Made by a program: the position numbers and the translations under genes
In this document: positions 7,609-17,406 of the stretch, piece by piece
Position numbering within the stretch: the stretch's first letter is position 1
Layout: each line of letters begins with the position of its first letter
Origin: Bradyrhizobium sp. 195
GTDB lineage: Bacteria > Pseudomonadota > Alphaproteobacteria > Rhizobiales > Xanthobacteraceae
Assembly: GCF_023101665.1 (NCBI RefSeq)
Contig: NZ_CP082161.1
Coordinates: forward strand, 2,976,001-3,040,000
DNA: 64,000 nucleotides
Direction: 5' to 3'
The notes under the pieces: generated by a model
The model's input: only the letters and a program-made list of their open reading frames with translations
The model's database searches: none
Told to the model about the DNA's origin: nothing

Positions 7609-8859
7609 TCAGGACGCGACGCCGGCGATCGCCAGCACGGTATGCATGAGGACGTTGGTGCCTGCGGCGCAATCCGGCTGCGTTGCGTCCTCCAGCTCGT
7701 TGTGGCTGATGCCGTCCTTGCAGGGCACGAACACCATCGCGGCAGGCATGACGGTGTTGAGGTTGCAGGCATCGTGGCCGGCGCCGGAGGTGATGCGGCG
7801 AGAGGAATAGCCGAGCGTCTTCGCCGCGTTCTCGACTGCCGAAATGAGCTTGGGATCGAAATGCGTCGGCGGCTTGCGCCAGACCAGATCAACCTTGACC
7901 TCGACCTTGCGGCGCGCGGAGATCTCGGCGATCGCGGCGCGCAGATCGCGATCGAGCGCGTCCATGATGGCGCCGTCCGCGCTGCGGCAATCCATGGTGA
8001 AGGCGATCTCGCCGGGAATGACGTTGCGCGATGGATTTGCGATCACAGCCTCGCCGATGGTGCCGACGGCGTTCGGCCCGTGCTTCCTGGCAATGGCCTC
8101 CATCGCCAGCACGATCTCCGACAGTGTCGCCAGCGCATCGCGCCGCAGCGGCATGGGGGTCGAGCCCGCATGGCTCTCGAAGCCGGAGATCTTGCCGTCA
8201 TACCACAGCACGCCCTGGCCGGAATCGACCACGCCGATGGTCTTTCCTTCGGCCTCCAGGATCGGGCCCTGCTCGATGTGCAGCTCGACGAAGCAGCCGA
8301 GCTTCTGGAAGCCGACCGGCTTGTCGCCGCGATAGCCGATGCTGTCGAGCGCCTGCCCGACGGTCGTGCCCTCGGCGTCCTTGCGCGACAAAATGTCGTC
8401 GGTGGTGAAGTCGCCGACGTAGGCCGCGGAGGCCATCATCGCAGGTGCGAAGCGCGAGCCTTCCTCGTTGGTCCAGTTGACCACGCAGATCGGCGCTTCA
8501 GTTTCGATACCGGCGTCGTTCAGCGTGCGGATCACCTCCAGCGCGCCGAGCGTTCCCAGGATGCCGTCATACTTGCCGCCGGTCGGCTGCGTGTCGAGAT
8601 GCGAGCCGATGCCGACAGGCGGCTTCGACATGTCGCGGCCCTTGCGCAGGCCGAACTGCGATCCGAGCGCGTCGACGTGGACTTCCAGTCCGGCGTCTTC
8701 GCAGGCGTTGCGGAACCAGTCGCGCACCTGCTTGTCTTCGTTGCTCAGTGTCAGCCGCCGCACGCCGCCTTTGGCTGTCGCACCGAATTGTGCGGTCTCG
8801 TGGATCGAGCCCCAGAGGCGGGCGGAATCGATTTGCAGATTGGTGGCGGCTCGGCTCAT
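7609..8859 (-). CDS. M20-family Zn amidohydrolase (N-carbamoyl-L-amino-acid hydrolase / allantoate amidohydrolase type)
   Basis: A 416-residue di-zinc hydrolase of the hydantoinase/carbamoylase branch, which cleaves ureido or amide groups from small acids. Metal-ligand motifs are visible: IGSHLDTQPTGGKYDG (His and Asp), NEEGSRFAP (Glu), ELHIEQGP (His) and the late SGAGHDACNL (His). I place the start at the ATG at 8859 (MSRAATNLQ), preceded by GAGAGA; an in-frame ATG at 8895 would overlap the LysR gene end. It is downstream of the LysR gene and upstream of two hydroxyacid dehydrogenase genes. Allantoate is unlikely to be settled by context because no other purine genes are here. Confidence 0.85.
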   Translation of the reverse strand: MSRAATNLQIDSARLWGSIHETAQFGATAKGGVRRLTLSNEDKQVRDWFRNACEDAGLEVHVDALGSQFGLRKGRDMSKPPVGIGSHLDTQPTGGKYDGILGTLGALEVIRTLNDAGIETEAPICVVNWTNEEGSRFAPAMMASAAYVGDFTTDDILSRKDAEGTTVGQALDSIGYRGDKPVGFQKLGCFVELHIEQGPILEAEGKTIGVVDSGQGVLWYDGKISGFESHAGSTPMPLRRDALATLSEIVLAMEAIARKHGPNAVGTIGEAVIANPSRNVIPGEIAFTMDCRSADGAIMDALDRDLRAAIAEISARRKVEVKVDLVWRKPPTHFDPKLISAVENAAKTLGYSSRRITSGAGHDACNLNTVMPAAMVFVPCKDGISHNELEDATQPDCAAGTNVLMHTVLAIAGVAS

Positions 8860-8891
8860 GCGGTCGTTCTCTCTTTTGTCCGGCGCCTGTT

Positions 8892-9809
8892 TCAATGACG
8901 CGCCAGCGCGGGCGCGTCAACCGCGAGGCTGCTCTGCGCAATCTGCCGAGCCAGCTCGGCGACGCGCTCCACGGCGACGACGTCGGGCGAGGCGAGCCAG
9001 CTCGCGGTGAAGGTCAGAGGTGCGATCGCAAGATCGGTATCGAGCAGTTGCAGCCGCCCGTCGGCGAGCTCGTTCTCCACAATGGCGTCGGGGATCACGG
9101 CGACGCCGAGCCCTTCCACCGCCATGTGGATCACGGTCGCAAGCGAGGCGGAGGCGTGCAGCCGGATCGGCGGCAGCTCGGGGCGGTCGAATACCTCGCG
9201 CACGACCTCGTAAGGCTTGGTCTTGCGCGGGAAGGTGATGATCGGAAACCGCGCAAGCTCCGCCGGCGTCACCGGGCCATTGCCAAGGCCGAGCGAGGGG
9301 CTTGCGAGGAAGCCGATTGGATAATCGGCAAGCACGCGATTGTGCACGCCGGAAGCGGACAGAGGGCCGACGACGAAGGCAAGCTCGATCTCCTGTGCGA
9401 GCAGGCGCGCAGTGAGGTTCGGCGTGATGTCGACTTCGATCTCCAGCGAGAGGTTCGGATAGACCTGGTTCACGCTCTTCACGAGGCGCGGCAGCCAGGT
9501 GTGCACGATGGTCTCGGCAACGCCGAGCCGCATCACGCCGCGCATCGCCGAGCGGTCGCCGATCTCCGCCATCATCTGAGCACGCAGGCCGATCAGCTTC
9601 TCCGCATAGACCATCATCTGCCGGCCGCTCGGGGTCGGTGAGGCCACGCGATGATCGCGGTTGAGGAGCTTCACGCCCATCTCGCGCTCCAGCTGGGCGA
9701 TGCGCTGGGAGATCGCCGGCTGGGTCGTGTTGAGCCGTTGGGCGGCACCGCGGAAGCTGCCGAGCTTCACAACCCAGAGGAACGTCTCGATCGACCTGAA
9801 GTCCAGCAT
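8892..9809 (-). CDS. LysR-family transcriptional regulator
   Basis: 305 residues with an N-terminal winged helix-turn-helix (residues 1-60: SIETFLWVVKLGSFRGAA, then TTQPAISQRIAQLE) and a periplasmic-binding-like effector domain (about 90-295). It heads the leftward operon and is divergent from the DUF1445 gene, with a perfect inverted repeat in the 120-base gap. That arrangement is typical of a LysR protein controlling the divergent genes and its own. The effector is unknown but is plausibly the compound handled by the M20 hydrolase and the Liv-type transporter. Confidence 0.92.
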   Translation of the reverse strand: MLDFRSIETFLWVVKLGSFRGAAQRLNTTQPAISQRIAQLEREMGVKLLNRDHRVASPTPSGRQMMVYAEKLIGLRAQMMAEIGDRSAMRGVMRLGVAETIVHTWLPRLVKSVNQVYPNLSLEIEVDITPNLTARLLAQEIELAFVVGPLSASGVHNRVLADYPIGFLASPSLGLGNGPVTPAELARFPIITFPRKTKPYEVVREVFDRPELPPIRLHASASLATVIHMAVEGLGVAVIPDAIVENELADGRLQLLDTDLAIAPLTFTASWLASPDVVAVERVAELARQIAQSSLAVDAPALARH

Positions 9810-9825
9810 TGGAAGGATTTTCCCA

Positions 9826-9848
9826 ATCGATAAATTGGATTTATCGAT
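9826..9848. promoter_or_regulatory. Candidate LysR operator between divergent arms
   Basis: A perfect inverted repeat: ATCGATAAAT (9826-9835), centre TGG, ATTTATCGAT (9839-9848). It lies 17 bases upstream of the LysR start and about 80 bases before the DUF1445 start. The AT-rich symmetric site with a short centre is of LysR type; it was found by eye and binding is inferred. Confidence 0.65.
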
Positions 9849-9929
9849 ATTGATTAGAAACGACGATTAGACTTTATAGCACGCTTGGTGTTGGCTTGTC
9901 CTTGTCGAGTTTATAGGCAGGTCGATTAC

Positions 9930-10745
9930 ATGACTGTTTTGGTGGCAGCGCAGCAAACTGAAACGCCCGACGCCCTTCCGAGCCGCAAGGCCCGGCTCGC
10001 CTATCGCGAGGGGCTGGTGGCCTCCACCGCCGGCGTCGCCCCTGGCTTCGTCCAGGGCAATCTGGCGATCCTGCCGGCGGAATATGCCAGCGCCTTTCAC
10101 CGCTTCTGCCAGCTCAACCCGAAGCCGTGCCCGATCATCGGCATGTCCGATGCCGGCAGTCCATTCATCCCCTCGCTCGGCGCCGACCTCGACATTCGCA
10201 CCGACGTGCCGCGCTACCGCGTCTGGCGCGACGGCGAGGTCGTGGATGAGCCGACCGACGTGACGAAGCATTGGCGCGACGATCTCGTCACCTTCGTGCT
10301 CGGTTGCTCCTTCTCGTTCGAAGAGGCGCTGCTCGACGAGGGCATGCCGATCCGCCACATCGAGAAGAACGTGCGCGTGCCGATGTATCGCACCAACATC
10401 GCCTGCGGCGAGGCGGGGCCGTTCGCCGGTCCCATGGTGGTGTCGATGCGCCCGTTCAAGCCGGCGGACGCGATCCGTGCGGTGCAGATCACCTCGCGCT
10501 ACCCGGCCGTGCACGGCGCGCCCGTGCATCTCGGCCATCCGCATCTGATCGGCATCAAGGATATCGCCAAGCCCGACTACGGCGATCCGGTGCCCGTCGC
10601 CGACGACGAGATTCCGGTGTTCTGGGCCTGCGGCGTGACGCCGCAATCCGTGATCAACGCCGCGAAACTCCCGTTCGCCATTACGCATTCGCCCGGCCTG
10701 ATGCTGGTGACGGATCTCAAGAACAGGACCATGGCCGTGATTTAG
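9930..10745 (+). CDS. DUF1445 family protein (putative hydro-lyase / D-glutamate cyclase-like)
   Basis: 271 residues matching the UPF0317/DUF1445 family, whose mammalian relative is a D-glutamate cyclase and whose bacterial members are annotated as putative hydro-lyases. Characteristic stretches are [14 protein letters not shown] near the N-terminus, [15 protein letters not shown] mid-protein, and [12 protein letters not shown] near the C-terminus. I chose the ATG at 9930 over an in-frame start at 9885 because the family start is close to MTVLVAAQQ. First gene of the rightward arm of the LysR regulon, followed by an ABC transporter; it probably acts on the imported compound or a derivative. 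No motif fixes the reaction. Confidence 0.8.
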   Translation: MTVLVAAQQTETPDALPSRKARLAYREGLVASTAGVAPGFVQGNLAILPAEYASAFHRFCQLNPKPCPIIGMSDAGSPFIPSLGADLDIRTDVPRYRVWRDGEVVDEPTDVTKHWRDDLVTFVLGCSFSFEEALLDEGMPIRHIEKNVRVPMYRTNIACGEAGPFAGPMVVSMRPFKPADAIRAVQITSRYPAVHGAPVHLGHPHLIGIKDIAKPDYGDPVPVADDEIPVFWACGVTPQSVINAAKLPFAITHSPGLMLVTDLKNRTMAVI

Positions 10746-10834
10746 TGGGCAGCGTTTGCTGCTTCTTCGAGCTTTACCGCATTCATCAATCGCTTCATTC
10801 GATCAGCCGAAATTCAGTCACAGGGGACTCTGCC

Positions 10835-12079
10835 ATGACGATCACTCGCCGCGACGTATTGTTAGGTGCCACCGCCACCGCTGCGCTGGTGCCGCTCGCT
10901 GCACGCGCACAGACTTCGGAAGTCGTGATCGGCGTGATCTATCCGTTCTCCGGCGGCAGCGCGCAGCAGGGCGTCGATGCGCAGAAGGCCTATGAGACCG
11001 CGCTCGAGGTCATCAACAAGGACACCGATTTCGACTTGCCGCTGGGCAAGGGCGAGGGCCTGCCGGGCCTCGGCGGCGCCAAGGTCCGCCTCGTATTCGC
11101 CGATCACCAGGCCGATCCGCAGAAGGGCCGCGCCGAGGCCGAGCGCCTGATCACGCAGGAGAAGGTCAGCGCCATCATCGGCACCTATCAGAGCGCGGTC
11201 GCCGTGACCGTCAGCCAGATCTGCGAACGCTACCAGGTCCCGTTCGTCTCCGCCGACAATTCCTCGCCGAGCCTGCATCGCCGCGGCCTCAAATATTACT
11301 TCCGCGCCGCGCCGCATGACGAGATGTACTCGGCCGCGATGTTCGACTTCTTCGATGCCATGAAGAAGAAGGGCACCAAGATCGAGACGCTGTCCCTGTT
11401 CCACGAGGACACCATCTTCGGAACCGATTCCGGCAACGCCCAGGCCAAGATCGCCGGCGAGCGCGGCTACAAGATCGTCACCGACATCAAGTATCGCGCC
11501 AACTCGCCCTCGCTCTCGGCCGAGGTGCAGCAGCTCAAGTCTGCGAATGCCGACGTGCTGATGCCCTCGAGCTACACCACCGACGGCATCCTGCTGGTCA
11601 AGACCATGGCCGAGCTCGGCTACAAGCCGAACGCGATCGTGGCGCAGGACGCGGGCTTCTCCGAGAAGGCGCTCTATGATGCGGTCGGCGACAAGCTCGA
11701 GGGCGTGATCTCGCGCGGCACCTTCTCGCTCGACCTCGCGCAGAAGCGCCCGATGGTCGGCAAGATCAACGACATGTTCAAGGCGCGGTCGGGCAAGGAT
11801 TTCAACGACCTCACCTCGCGCCAGTTCATGGGCCTGATCATCCTCGCCGACGCCATCAGCCGCGCCAAGTCGACCGACGGCGAGAAGATCCGCGATGCGC
11901 TGGCGGCGACCGACATCCCGGGCGAGCAGACCATCATGCCCTGGAAGCGCGTCAAGTTCGACGAGATGGGCCAGAACAACGACGCCGACCCGGTGCTGCT
12001 GCAATATGTCGGCGGCAAGTTCGTCACCATCTTCCCGCCGCAGGCCGCGATCGCCGAGGCGATCTGGCCGATGAAGTAA
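10835..12079 (+). CDS. Liv-type ABC transporter substrate-binding protein
   Basis: 414 residues with an N-terminal export signal (TRRDVLLG followed by a hydrophobic run and an AARAQ cleavage site near residue 25; the paired Arg suggests possible Tat export). The mature part is a type I periplasmic binding fold of the Leu/Ile/Val family (EVVIGVIYPFSGG, then RLVFADHQADPQKGRAEAERL). It captures the transported solute in the periplasm. LivH, LivM, LivG and LivF homologues follow. The partners next door (DUF1445, M20 hydrolase) suggest an amide or acidic amino-acid derivative rather than branched-chain amino acids. Confidence 0.88.
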   Translation: MTITRRDVLLGATATAALVPLAARAQTSEVVIGVIYPFSGGSAQQGVDAQKAYETALEVINKDTDFDLPLGKGEGLPGLGGAKVRLVFADHQADPQKGRAEAERLITQEKVSAIIGTYQSAVAVTVSQICERYQVPFVSADNSSPSLHRRGLKYYFRAAPHDEMYSAAMFDFFDAMKKKGTKIETLSLFHEDTIFGTDSGNAQAKIAGERGYKIVTDIKYRANSPSLSAEVQQLKSANADVLMPSSYTTDGILLVKTMAELGYKPNAIVAQDAGFSEKALYDAVGDKLEGVISRGTFSLDLAQKRPMVGKINDMFKARSGKDFNDLTSRQFMGLIILADAISRAKSTDGEKIRDALAATDIPGEQTIMPWKRVKFDEMGQNNDADPVLLQYVGGKFVTIFPPQAAIAEAIWPMK

Positions 12080-12132
12080 ACGTTTCGGGGAGGGCAGGGG
12101 CCGGCGTTGTAGGAAGCAGGCTGCTCCCACAC

Positions 12133-12247
12133 CGTCATTGCGAGGAGCCCGCGACAAATTGCGCAGCAATTTGCGCGGGCGACGAAGCAATCCGGACTGC
12201 TTCCTTGGCGACATTTTCTGGATTGCTTCGCTTCGCTCGCAATGACG
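12133..12247. repeat. Intergenic palindromic repeat, family C copy 2, inside ABC operon
   Basis: The outer arms CGTCATTGCGAG and CTCGCAATGACGG match the copies at 3254 and 60524; an extra inner hairpin (GCGACAAATTGCGC / GCAATTTGCGC) is present. It lies between the binding-protein gene and the first permease gene. A hairpin here could stabilise the upstream message and raise binding protein over permease. Confidence 0.8.
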
Positions 12248-12282
12248 GAGCAAATGATGACGCTTCGAACGGGGGACGACTT

Positions 12283-13161
12283 TTGACAGCCCAAGCCATT
12301 ATCCAGAGTCTCGCAAGCGGCCTGCTCATGGGCCTGCTGTACGGACTGATCGCCGTCGGCCTCGCGCTGATCTTCGGCCTGATGGACGTCACGAACTTCG
12401 CCCATGGCGAGTTCCTGATGATCGCGATGTACCTGTCCTTCTTCCTGTTCGCGTTCTTCGCCATCGACCCCTTGCTGTCGGCGCCATTGGTCGCCGCGGG
12501 GCTCTTCATCTTCGGGGCGGTGATCTATCTCTTGATTGTACGCTTCGCCATGCGGGCCAAGGCCAATGCCGGCATGGTGCAGATCTTCACGACCTTTGGC
12601 CTTGCCATCGTCATGCGCGGCCTGGCGCAGTTCTTCTTCACGCCGGACTATCGCAGCATTCCGCAGTCCTGGCTCGGCGGCAAAACCATCTCGATTGGCG
12701 GGATCTTCCTGCCGGAGCCGCAGCTGGTCGGTGCGCTGGTGTCGATCGCGGCCTTTGCCGGTCTCTACTTCTTCATCCACCGCACCGATTTCGGCCGCGC
12801 GATCGAAGCCACCCGCGAAGATCCCGGTGCGGTCGCACTGGTTGGCATCGACAAGAACCGCGTGTTCGCGTTCGGCTGGGGCCTTGGCGCCGCGCTGGTC
12901 GGCCTCGCCGGCGCGATCATGGCGAGCTTCTTCTACATTTATCCCGACGTCGGCGCGTCCTTTGCCCTGATCGCCTATGTCACCGTGGCGCTCGGCGGCT
13001 TCGGCAGCGTGTTCGGCGCCTTTGCCGGTGGTATCATCGTCGGCCTCGTCGAAGCCACCACCGCCCTGGTGCTCCCGCCGTCGTTGAAATCGGTCGGCAT
13101 CTACGCGGTCTATCTGCTGGTCGTCTTCATCCGGCCGCGCGGCCTGTTCGGATCGATCTGA
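12283..13161 (+). CDS. LivH-family ABC permease
   Basis: 292-residue inner-membrane permease of the branched-chain amino-acid transporter class. Hydrophobic segments run through the protein, with the family hallmark GLIFGLMDVTNFAHGEFLM-like stretch near residues 28-46 and the cytoplasmic loop FGRAIEATREDPGAVALVGI (about 165-185). The start is a TTG at 12283 with GGGGGA 6-7 bases upstream; the frame is open back to 12205 but that DNA is the repeat. The stop overlaps the start of the next permease by one base, indicating translational coupling. Confidence 0.87.
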   Translation: MTAQAIIQSLASGLLMGLLYGLIAVGLALIFGLMDVTNFAHGEFLMIAMYLSFFLFAFFAIDPLLSAPLVAAGLFIFGAVIYLLIVRFAMRAKANAGMVQIFTTFGLAIVMRGLAQFFFTPDYRSIPQSWLGGKTISIGGIFLPEPQLVGALVSIAAFAGLYFFIHRTDFGRAIEATREDPGAVALVGIDKNRVFAFGWGLGAALVGLAGAIMASFFYIYPDVGASFALIAYVTVALGGFGSVFGAFAGGIIVGLVEATTALVLPPSLKSVGIYAVYLLVVFIRPRGLFGSI

Positions 13162-14140
13162 TGGACAAGGATTTTGCAGCGCGGCGCCGCCGCGACCTCA
13201 TCATCGCCGCGGTGCTTGCCGCGATCGCCGCGCTCACGCCGTTGTTCGTGAAGGACGTCGTCGTCCAGAACATCCTGATCCTGACGCTGATGTATGCGGG
13301 ACTGTCGCAGAGCTGGAACATCCTGTCCGGCTATTGCGGGCAGATCTCGCTCGGGCACGCGCTGTATTTCGGCCTGGGTGCCTACACCACCGAGCTGCTG
13401 TTCACCAAGTTCGGCGTGCTGCCCTGGTTCGGCATGCTGGCGGGCGGCGTGGTGTCGGCGCTGATCGCGATGGGCCTCGGTTATCCCTTCTTCCGCCTGC
13501 GTGGCCATTACTTCGTGATCGCCACCATCGTCATCGCCGAGATCGGATTGCTGCTGTTCCACAACTGGGAATGGGCCGGTGCGGCGATGGGCATCACCAT
13601 TCCGATCCGCGGCGACAGCTGGCTGAAATTCCAATTCCTGCGCACCAAGCTGCCGTATTTCTATTTCGCGCTGGCGCTGTGCTGCCTCGCCTGGTTCGTC
13701 ACCTGGTGGCTGGAAAACTCCAAATGGGGATTCTGGTGGCGCGCGGTGAAGGACAATCCGGATGCGGCCGAGAGTCTCGGCGTCGACGTGTTCAATTCCA
13801 AGATGGGTGCGGCCGCCGTCTCCGCCTTCCTTGTCGCGGTGGGGGGCAGCTTCTATGCCCAGTTCGTCTCCTACATCGACCCTGAGAGCGTCATGGGCTT
13901 CCAGTTTTCGCTGCTGATGGCGCTGCCCGCCGTGCTCGGCGGCATCGGCACCCTGTGGGGGCCGGTGTTAGGAGCCGCCATTCTGATCCCGCTGACCGAG
14001 CTGACGCGCTTCAAGTTCGGCGGCTCGGGGCGCGGTGTCGATCTCATTGTCTACGGCACGCTGATCGTCCTGATCTCGCTGGCCTTGCCGCGGGGACTGC
14101 TGAGCCTGTTTTCGCGACCGAAGAAGACGGGAGCCGCAAG

Positions 14141-14144
<4 letters not shown>
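13161..14144 (+). CDS. LivM-family ABC permease
   Basis: 327-residue second membrane subunit of the same importer. It shows the LivM signature SGYCGQISLGHALYFGLGAY (about residues 54-73) and the cytoplasmic loop WRAVKDNPDAAESLGVDV (about 193-210). It overlaps livH-like by one base and the ATPase gene by four bases (ATGA), so the permeases and first ATPase are tightly coupled. Substrate as for the binding protein. Confidence 0.87.
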
Positions 14145-14855
<711 letters not shown>

Positions 14856-14872
<17 letters not shown>

Positions 14873-15560
14873 AGTCACGACCGCCTATCAGGGCCTGGTT
14901 GCGATCTCCGCGGTCTCGATCGAAGTCCAGAAGGGCGAGATCGTCTGCGTGGCCGGCGCCAACGGCGCGGGCAAGTCGACGCTGCTCAAATCCATCGCCG
15001 GTGCCGAGCGCCCGCGCTCGGGCACCGTGACATTCGACGGCAAGCGCCTCGATGGCATGGCGCAGCACCACATCACCGCCACCGGCATCGCCTATGTGCC
15101 GGAGAACCGCCGCCTGTTTCCGCGCCTGTCGGTGCGCGACAATCTCCGCCTCGGCAGCTATCTCTACCGAAGCGAGGCGAACCGCGAGGGGCCGCTCGAT
15201 CTCGTGTTCCAGCTGTTTCCGCGCCTGTCCGAACGTTTGGAGCAGCGCGCCGAAACACTCTCCGGCGGCGAGCAGCAGATGCTCGCGATTGGCCGTGCGC
15301 TGATGACGCGCCCGCGGCTGTTGATGCTGGACGAGCCGTCGCAGGGCATCATGCCGAAGCTGGTCGACGAGATCTTCCAGGCCGTGAAGCGCATCCGCGA
15401 CGCCGGCATGACCGTCCTGATCGTCGAGCAGCGCATGGCCGAGTGCCTGGAGATCGCCGACCGCGCCTACATCCTGCAAACCGGCCGCGTGCTGATGCAG
15501 GGGCCGGCAGCCGAGATCAGGGGCAATCCGGACGTGCGCAAGGCGTATCTGGGACTGTAA
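14856..15560 (+). CDS. LivF-family ABC transporter ATPase
   Basis: 234-residue second ATPase of the importer. Walker A GANGAGKSTLLKS (about residues 34-46), signature LSGGEQQMLAIGRAL (about 138-152), Walker B LLMLDEPSQG and the switch His-region Gln in IVEQRMAE are all present. Thus the pair has one canonical signature (here) and one degenerate (LivG-like). It ends the rightward operon; a family B repeat follows directly and may form the transcript end. Confidence 0.88.
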
Positions 15561-15576
15561 CGGCAGGGAAGATTTC

Positions 15577-15654
15577 GTAGGGTGGGCAAAGCGAAGCGTG
15601 CCCACGCCTTCCAAAGACGTGGGCACGGCGCTGGCGCGCCTTTGCCCACCCTAC
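15577..15654. repeat. Intergenic palindromic repeat, family B copy 1
   Basis: CGTAGGGTGGGCAAAGCGAA at the left and GCCTTTGCCCACCCTAC at the right are inverted arms; inner arms GTGCCCACG and CGTGGGCAC also pair. Five more copies occur in the window. It sits between convergent LivF-like and otnC genes. Confidence 0.9.
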
Positions 15655-15683
15655 AGCATCCTCGCAACGGCGGTGTACGTGGC

Positions 15684-16370
15684 TCAATGCCCGTGCCCGT
15701 GCTCCGGCAACGTCACCCCGAACACCTTCACCAGATCCGTCACCTGCTCCGGCGACAGATACCGCGGGTTCATCCCGCGGAGCAGCAGATACAGCTTCGC
15801 CGTCTCCTCCAGCTCCTCGGTCGCGAACACCGCGGCTTCCAGCGTGTCGCCGGCGACGACCGGGCCGTGATTGGCGAGCAGCACGGATGAATATTTCCCC
15901 GCCAAGCCCTTGATCGCGTCCGCGACCGCGGGATCGCCGGGGCGGTAATAGGGCACGAGCGCGGTGGCGCCGCATTTCATCAGGTAATAGGCCGTCATCG
16001 GCGGCAGCGCGGCGCGCGGGTCGATCTCGGGCAGCATCGACAGCGCGACCGAATGCGTGGAGTGCAGATGCACGATCGCCCTCGCGCTCCCGCGCGTGTC
16101 GTAGAGCGCATTGTGCAGCGGAACTTCCTTGGTCGGCGCATCGCCCGAAACCAGCCGGCCCTGATCGTCGAGCCGCGACAGCTTTGCGGGATCGAGGAAG
16201 CCGAGCGAGGCATTGGTCGGCGTCACCAGCCAGCCGCCACCGTCCAGCCTGATGCTAATGTTGCCGGAGAACCCCGGCGTCAGCCCGCGCTCGAACAGCG
16301 ACCGTCCGAAGCGGCAGATGTCCTCGCGCAGCCTGGTCTCGTTGCTGTTCTCAGTCCTCATGGCCGTCAT
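15684..16370 (-). CDS. otnC: 3-oxo-tetronate 4-phosphate decarboxylase (class II aldolase family)
   Basis: 228-residue class II aldolase/adducin-fold enzyme. OtnC decarboxylates 3-oxo-tetronate 4-phosphate to dihydroxyacetone phosphate, the last step of threonate/erythronate catabolism. Metal ligands are seen: Glu in APTKEVPLH, His pair in IVHLHSTHSVAL, and the later His in LLANHGPVVAG; the N-terminal GFSGNISIR is typical. Start at ATG 16370, with another ATG at 16361 possible. It is divergent from ltnD with 106 bases between, and the other three pathway genes lie beyond, so the assignment rests on family plus context; a fuculose-phosphate-type aldolase is the alternative by sequence alone. 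Confidence 0.85.
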   Translation of the reverse strand: MTAMRTENSNETRLREDICRFGRSLFERGLTPGFSGNISIRLDGGGWLVTPTNASLGFLDPAKLSRLDDQGRLVSGDAPTKEVPLHNALYDTRGSARAIVHLHSTHSVALSMLPEIDPRAALPPMTAYYLMKCGATALVPYYRPGDPAVADAIKGLAGKYSSVLLANHGPVVAGDTLEAAVFATEELEETAKLYLLLRGMNPRYLSPEQVTDLVKVFGVTLPEHGHGH

Positions 16371-16476
16371 GTCCGCTTGTCTCACGCTTTGGCAGCGCGG
16401 CCAAGCCGTGTTATCGGTTCGCCGAGCCGCCGCAAAGGCCGGCCGTCCGGGAAACGTTCGCAAGGGTCAGTTGCAT

Positions 16477-17394
16477 ATGTCCGCCTCCACCTCACAAAAT
16501 CAGCGCATCGCCGTCATCGGGCTCGGCTCGATGGGATTCGGCATGGCGACCTCGCTGAAGCGCGCCGGCCATGCCGTGACCGGCTGCGACGTTTCGGCGG
16601 ATGCCGTCGCGCGCTTCGTGAAGGATGGCGGCGCGGGTGCGAAGACCCCGGCCGAAGCGGCCAAGGAGGCCGATACCGTCGTCAGCGTCGTCGTCAATGC
16701 GGCGCAGACCGAGACGATCCTGTTCGGCAAGGACGGCGCCGCCGAGACCATGCCCGCAGGCGGCGTCTTCATATCCTCTGCCACTATGGATCCCGACGTG
16801 GCGCGGCGCCTCGCCAAGCAGCTCGAGGCGACGGGCCGGCACTATCTGGATGCGCCGATCTCCGGTGGGGCGCAGCGCGCTGCACAAGGCGAGCTGACGA
16901 TCCTGGCCTCCGGCAGTCCCGCCGCGTTTGCCAAAGCACGGCCCGCGCTCGATGCCATGGCGGCAAAGCTCTACGAGCTCGGTGATGCCGCGGGCCAGGG
17001 TGCCGCCTTCAAGATGATCAACCAATTGCTCGCCGGCGTGCACATCGCCGCCGCCAGCGAAGCCATGGCATTCGCGGCCAAGCAGGGCCTCGACATCCGC
17101 AAGGTCTACGAGGTGATTACGGCCTCCGCCGGCAATTCCTGGATGTTCGAGAACCGGATGCCGCATGTGCTCGACGGCGATTACACGCCGCGCAGCGCCG
17201 TCGAGATTTTCGTCAAGGATCTCGGCATCATCCAGGACATGGCGCGCAGTGCCAGATTTCCGGTGCCGGTCTCCGCTGCCGCGCTCCAGATGTTCTTGAT
17301 GACAGCCGCCGCCGGCATGGGCCGCGACGACGACGCATCGGTGGCGCGGATGTATGCGCAGGTCACCGGCGTCAAGTTGCCCGGCGACAAGTAA
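16477..17394 (+). CDS. ltnD: L-threonate dehydrogenase (beta-hydroxyacid dehydrogenase family)
   Basis: 305 residues with N-terminal NAD-binding GLGSMGFGMATSL (about residues 14-26), the substrate-binding DAPISGGAQRAAQGEL (about 127-142), and the catalytic Lys in GAAFKMINQLLAGVH (about 180). LtnD oxidises L-threonate to 2-oxo-tetronate with NAD. The ATG at 16477 begins MSASTSQNQ; the in-frame extension to 16213 overlaps otnC. 12 bases separate it from otnI. Alone it could be a 3-hydroxyisobutyrate or tartronate-semialdehyde enzyme; with otnI, otnK and otnC alongside, threonate is the best call. Confidence 0.86.
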   Translation: MSASTSQNQRIAVIGLGSMGFGMATSLKRAGHAVTGCDVSADAVARFVKDGGAGAKTPAEAAKEADTVVSVVVNAAQTETILFGKDGAAETMPAGGVFISSATMDPDVARRLAKQLEATGRHYLDAPISGGAQRAAQGELTILASGSPAAFAKARPALDAMAAKLYELGDAAGQGAAFKMINQLLAGVHIAAASEAMAFAAKQGLDIRKVYEVITASAGNSWMFENRMPHVLDGDYTPRSAVEIFVKDLGIIQDMARSARFPVPVSAAALQMFLMTAAAGMGRDDDASVARMYAQVTGVKLPGDK

Positions 17395-17406
17395 AAAGGG
17401 ACTCCG

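Noticed and set aside
6709..8898. Long plus-strand frame of 729 residues
   Set aside because: Antisense to the D-2-hydroxyacid dehydrogenase and M20 hydrolase genes, with no recognisable family.
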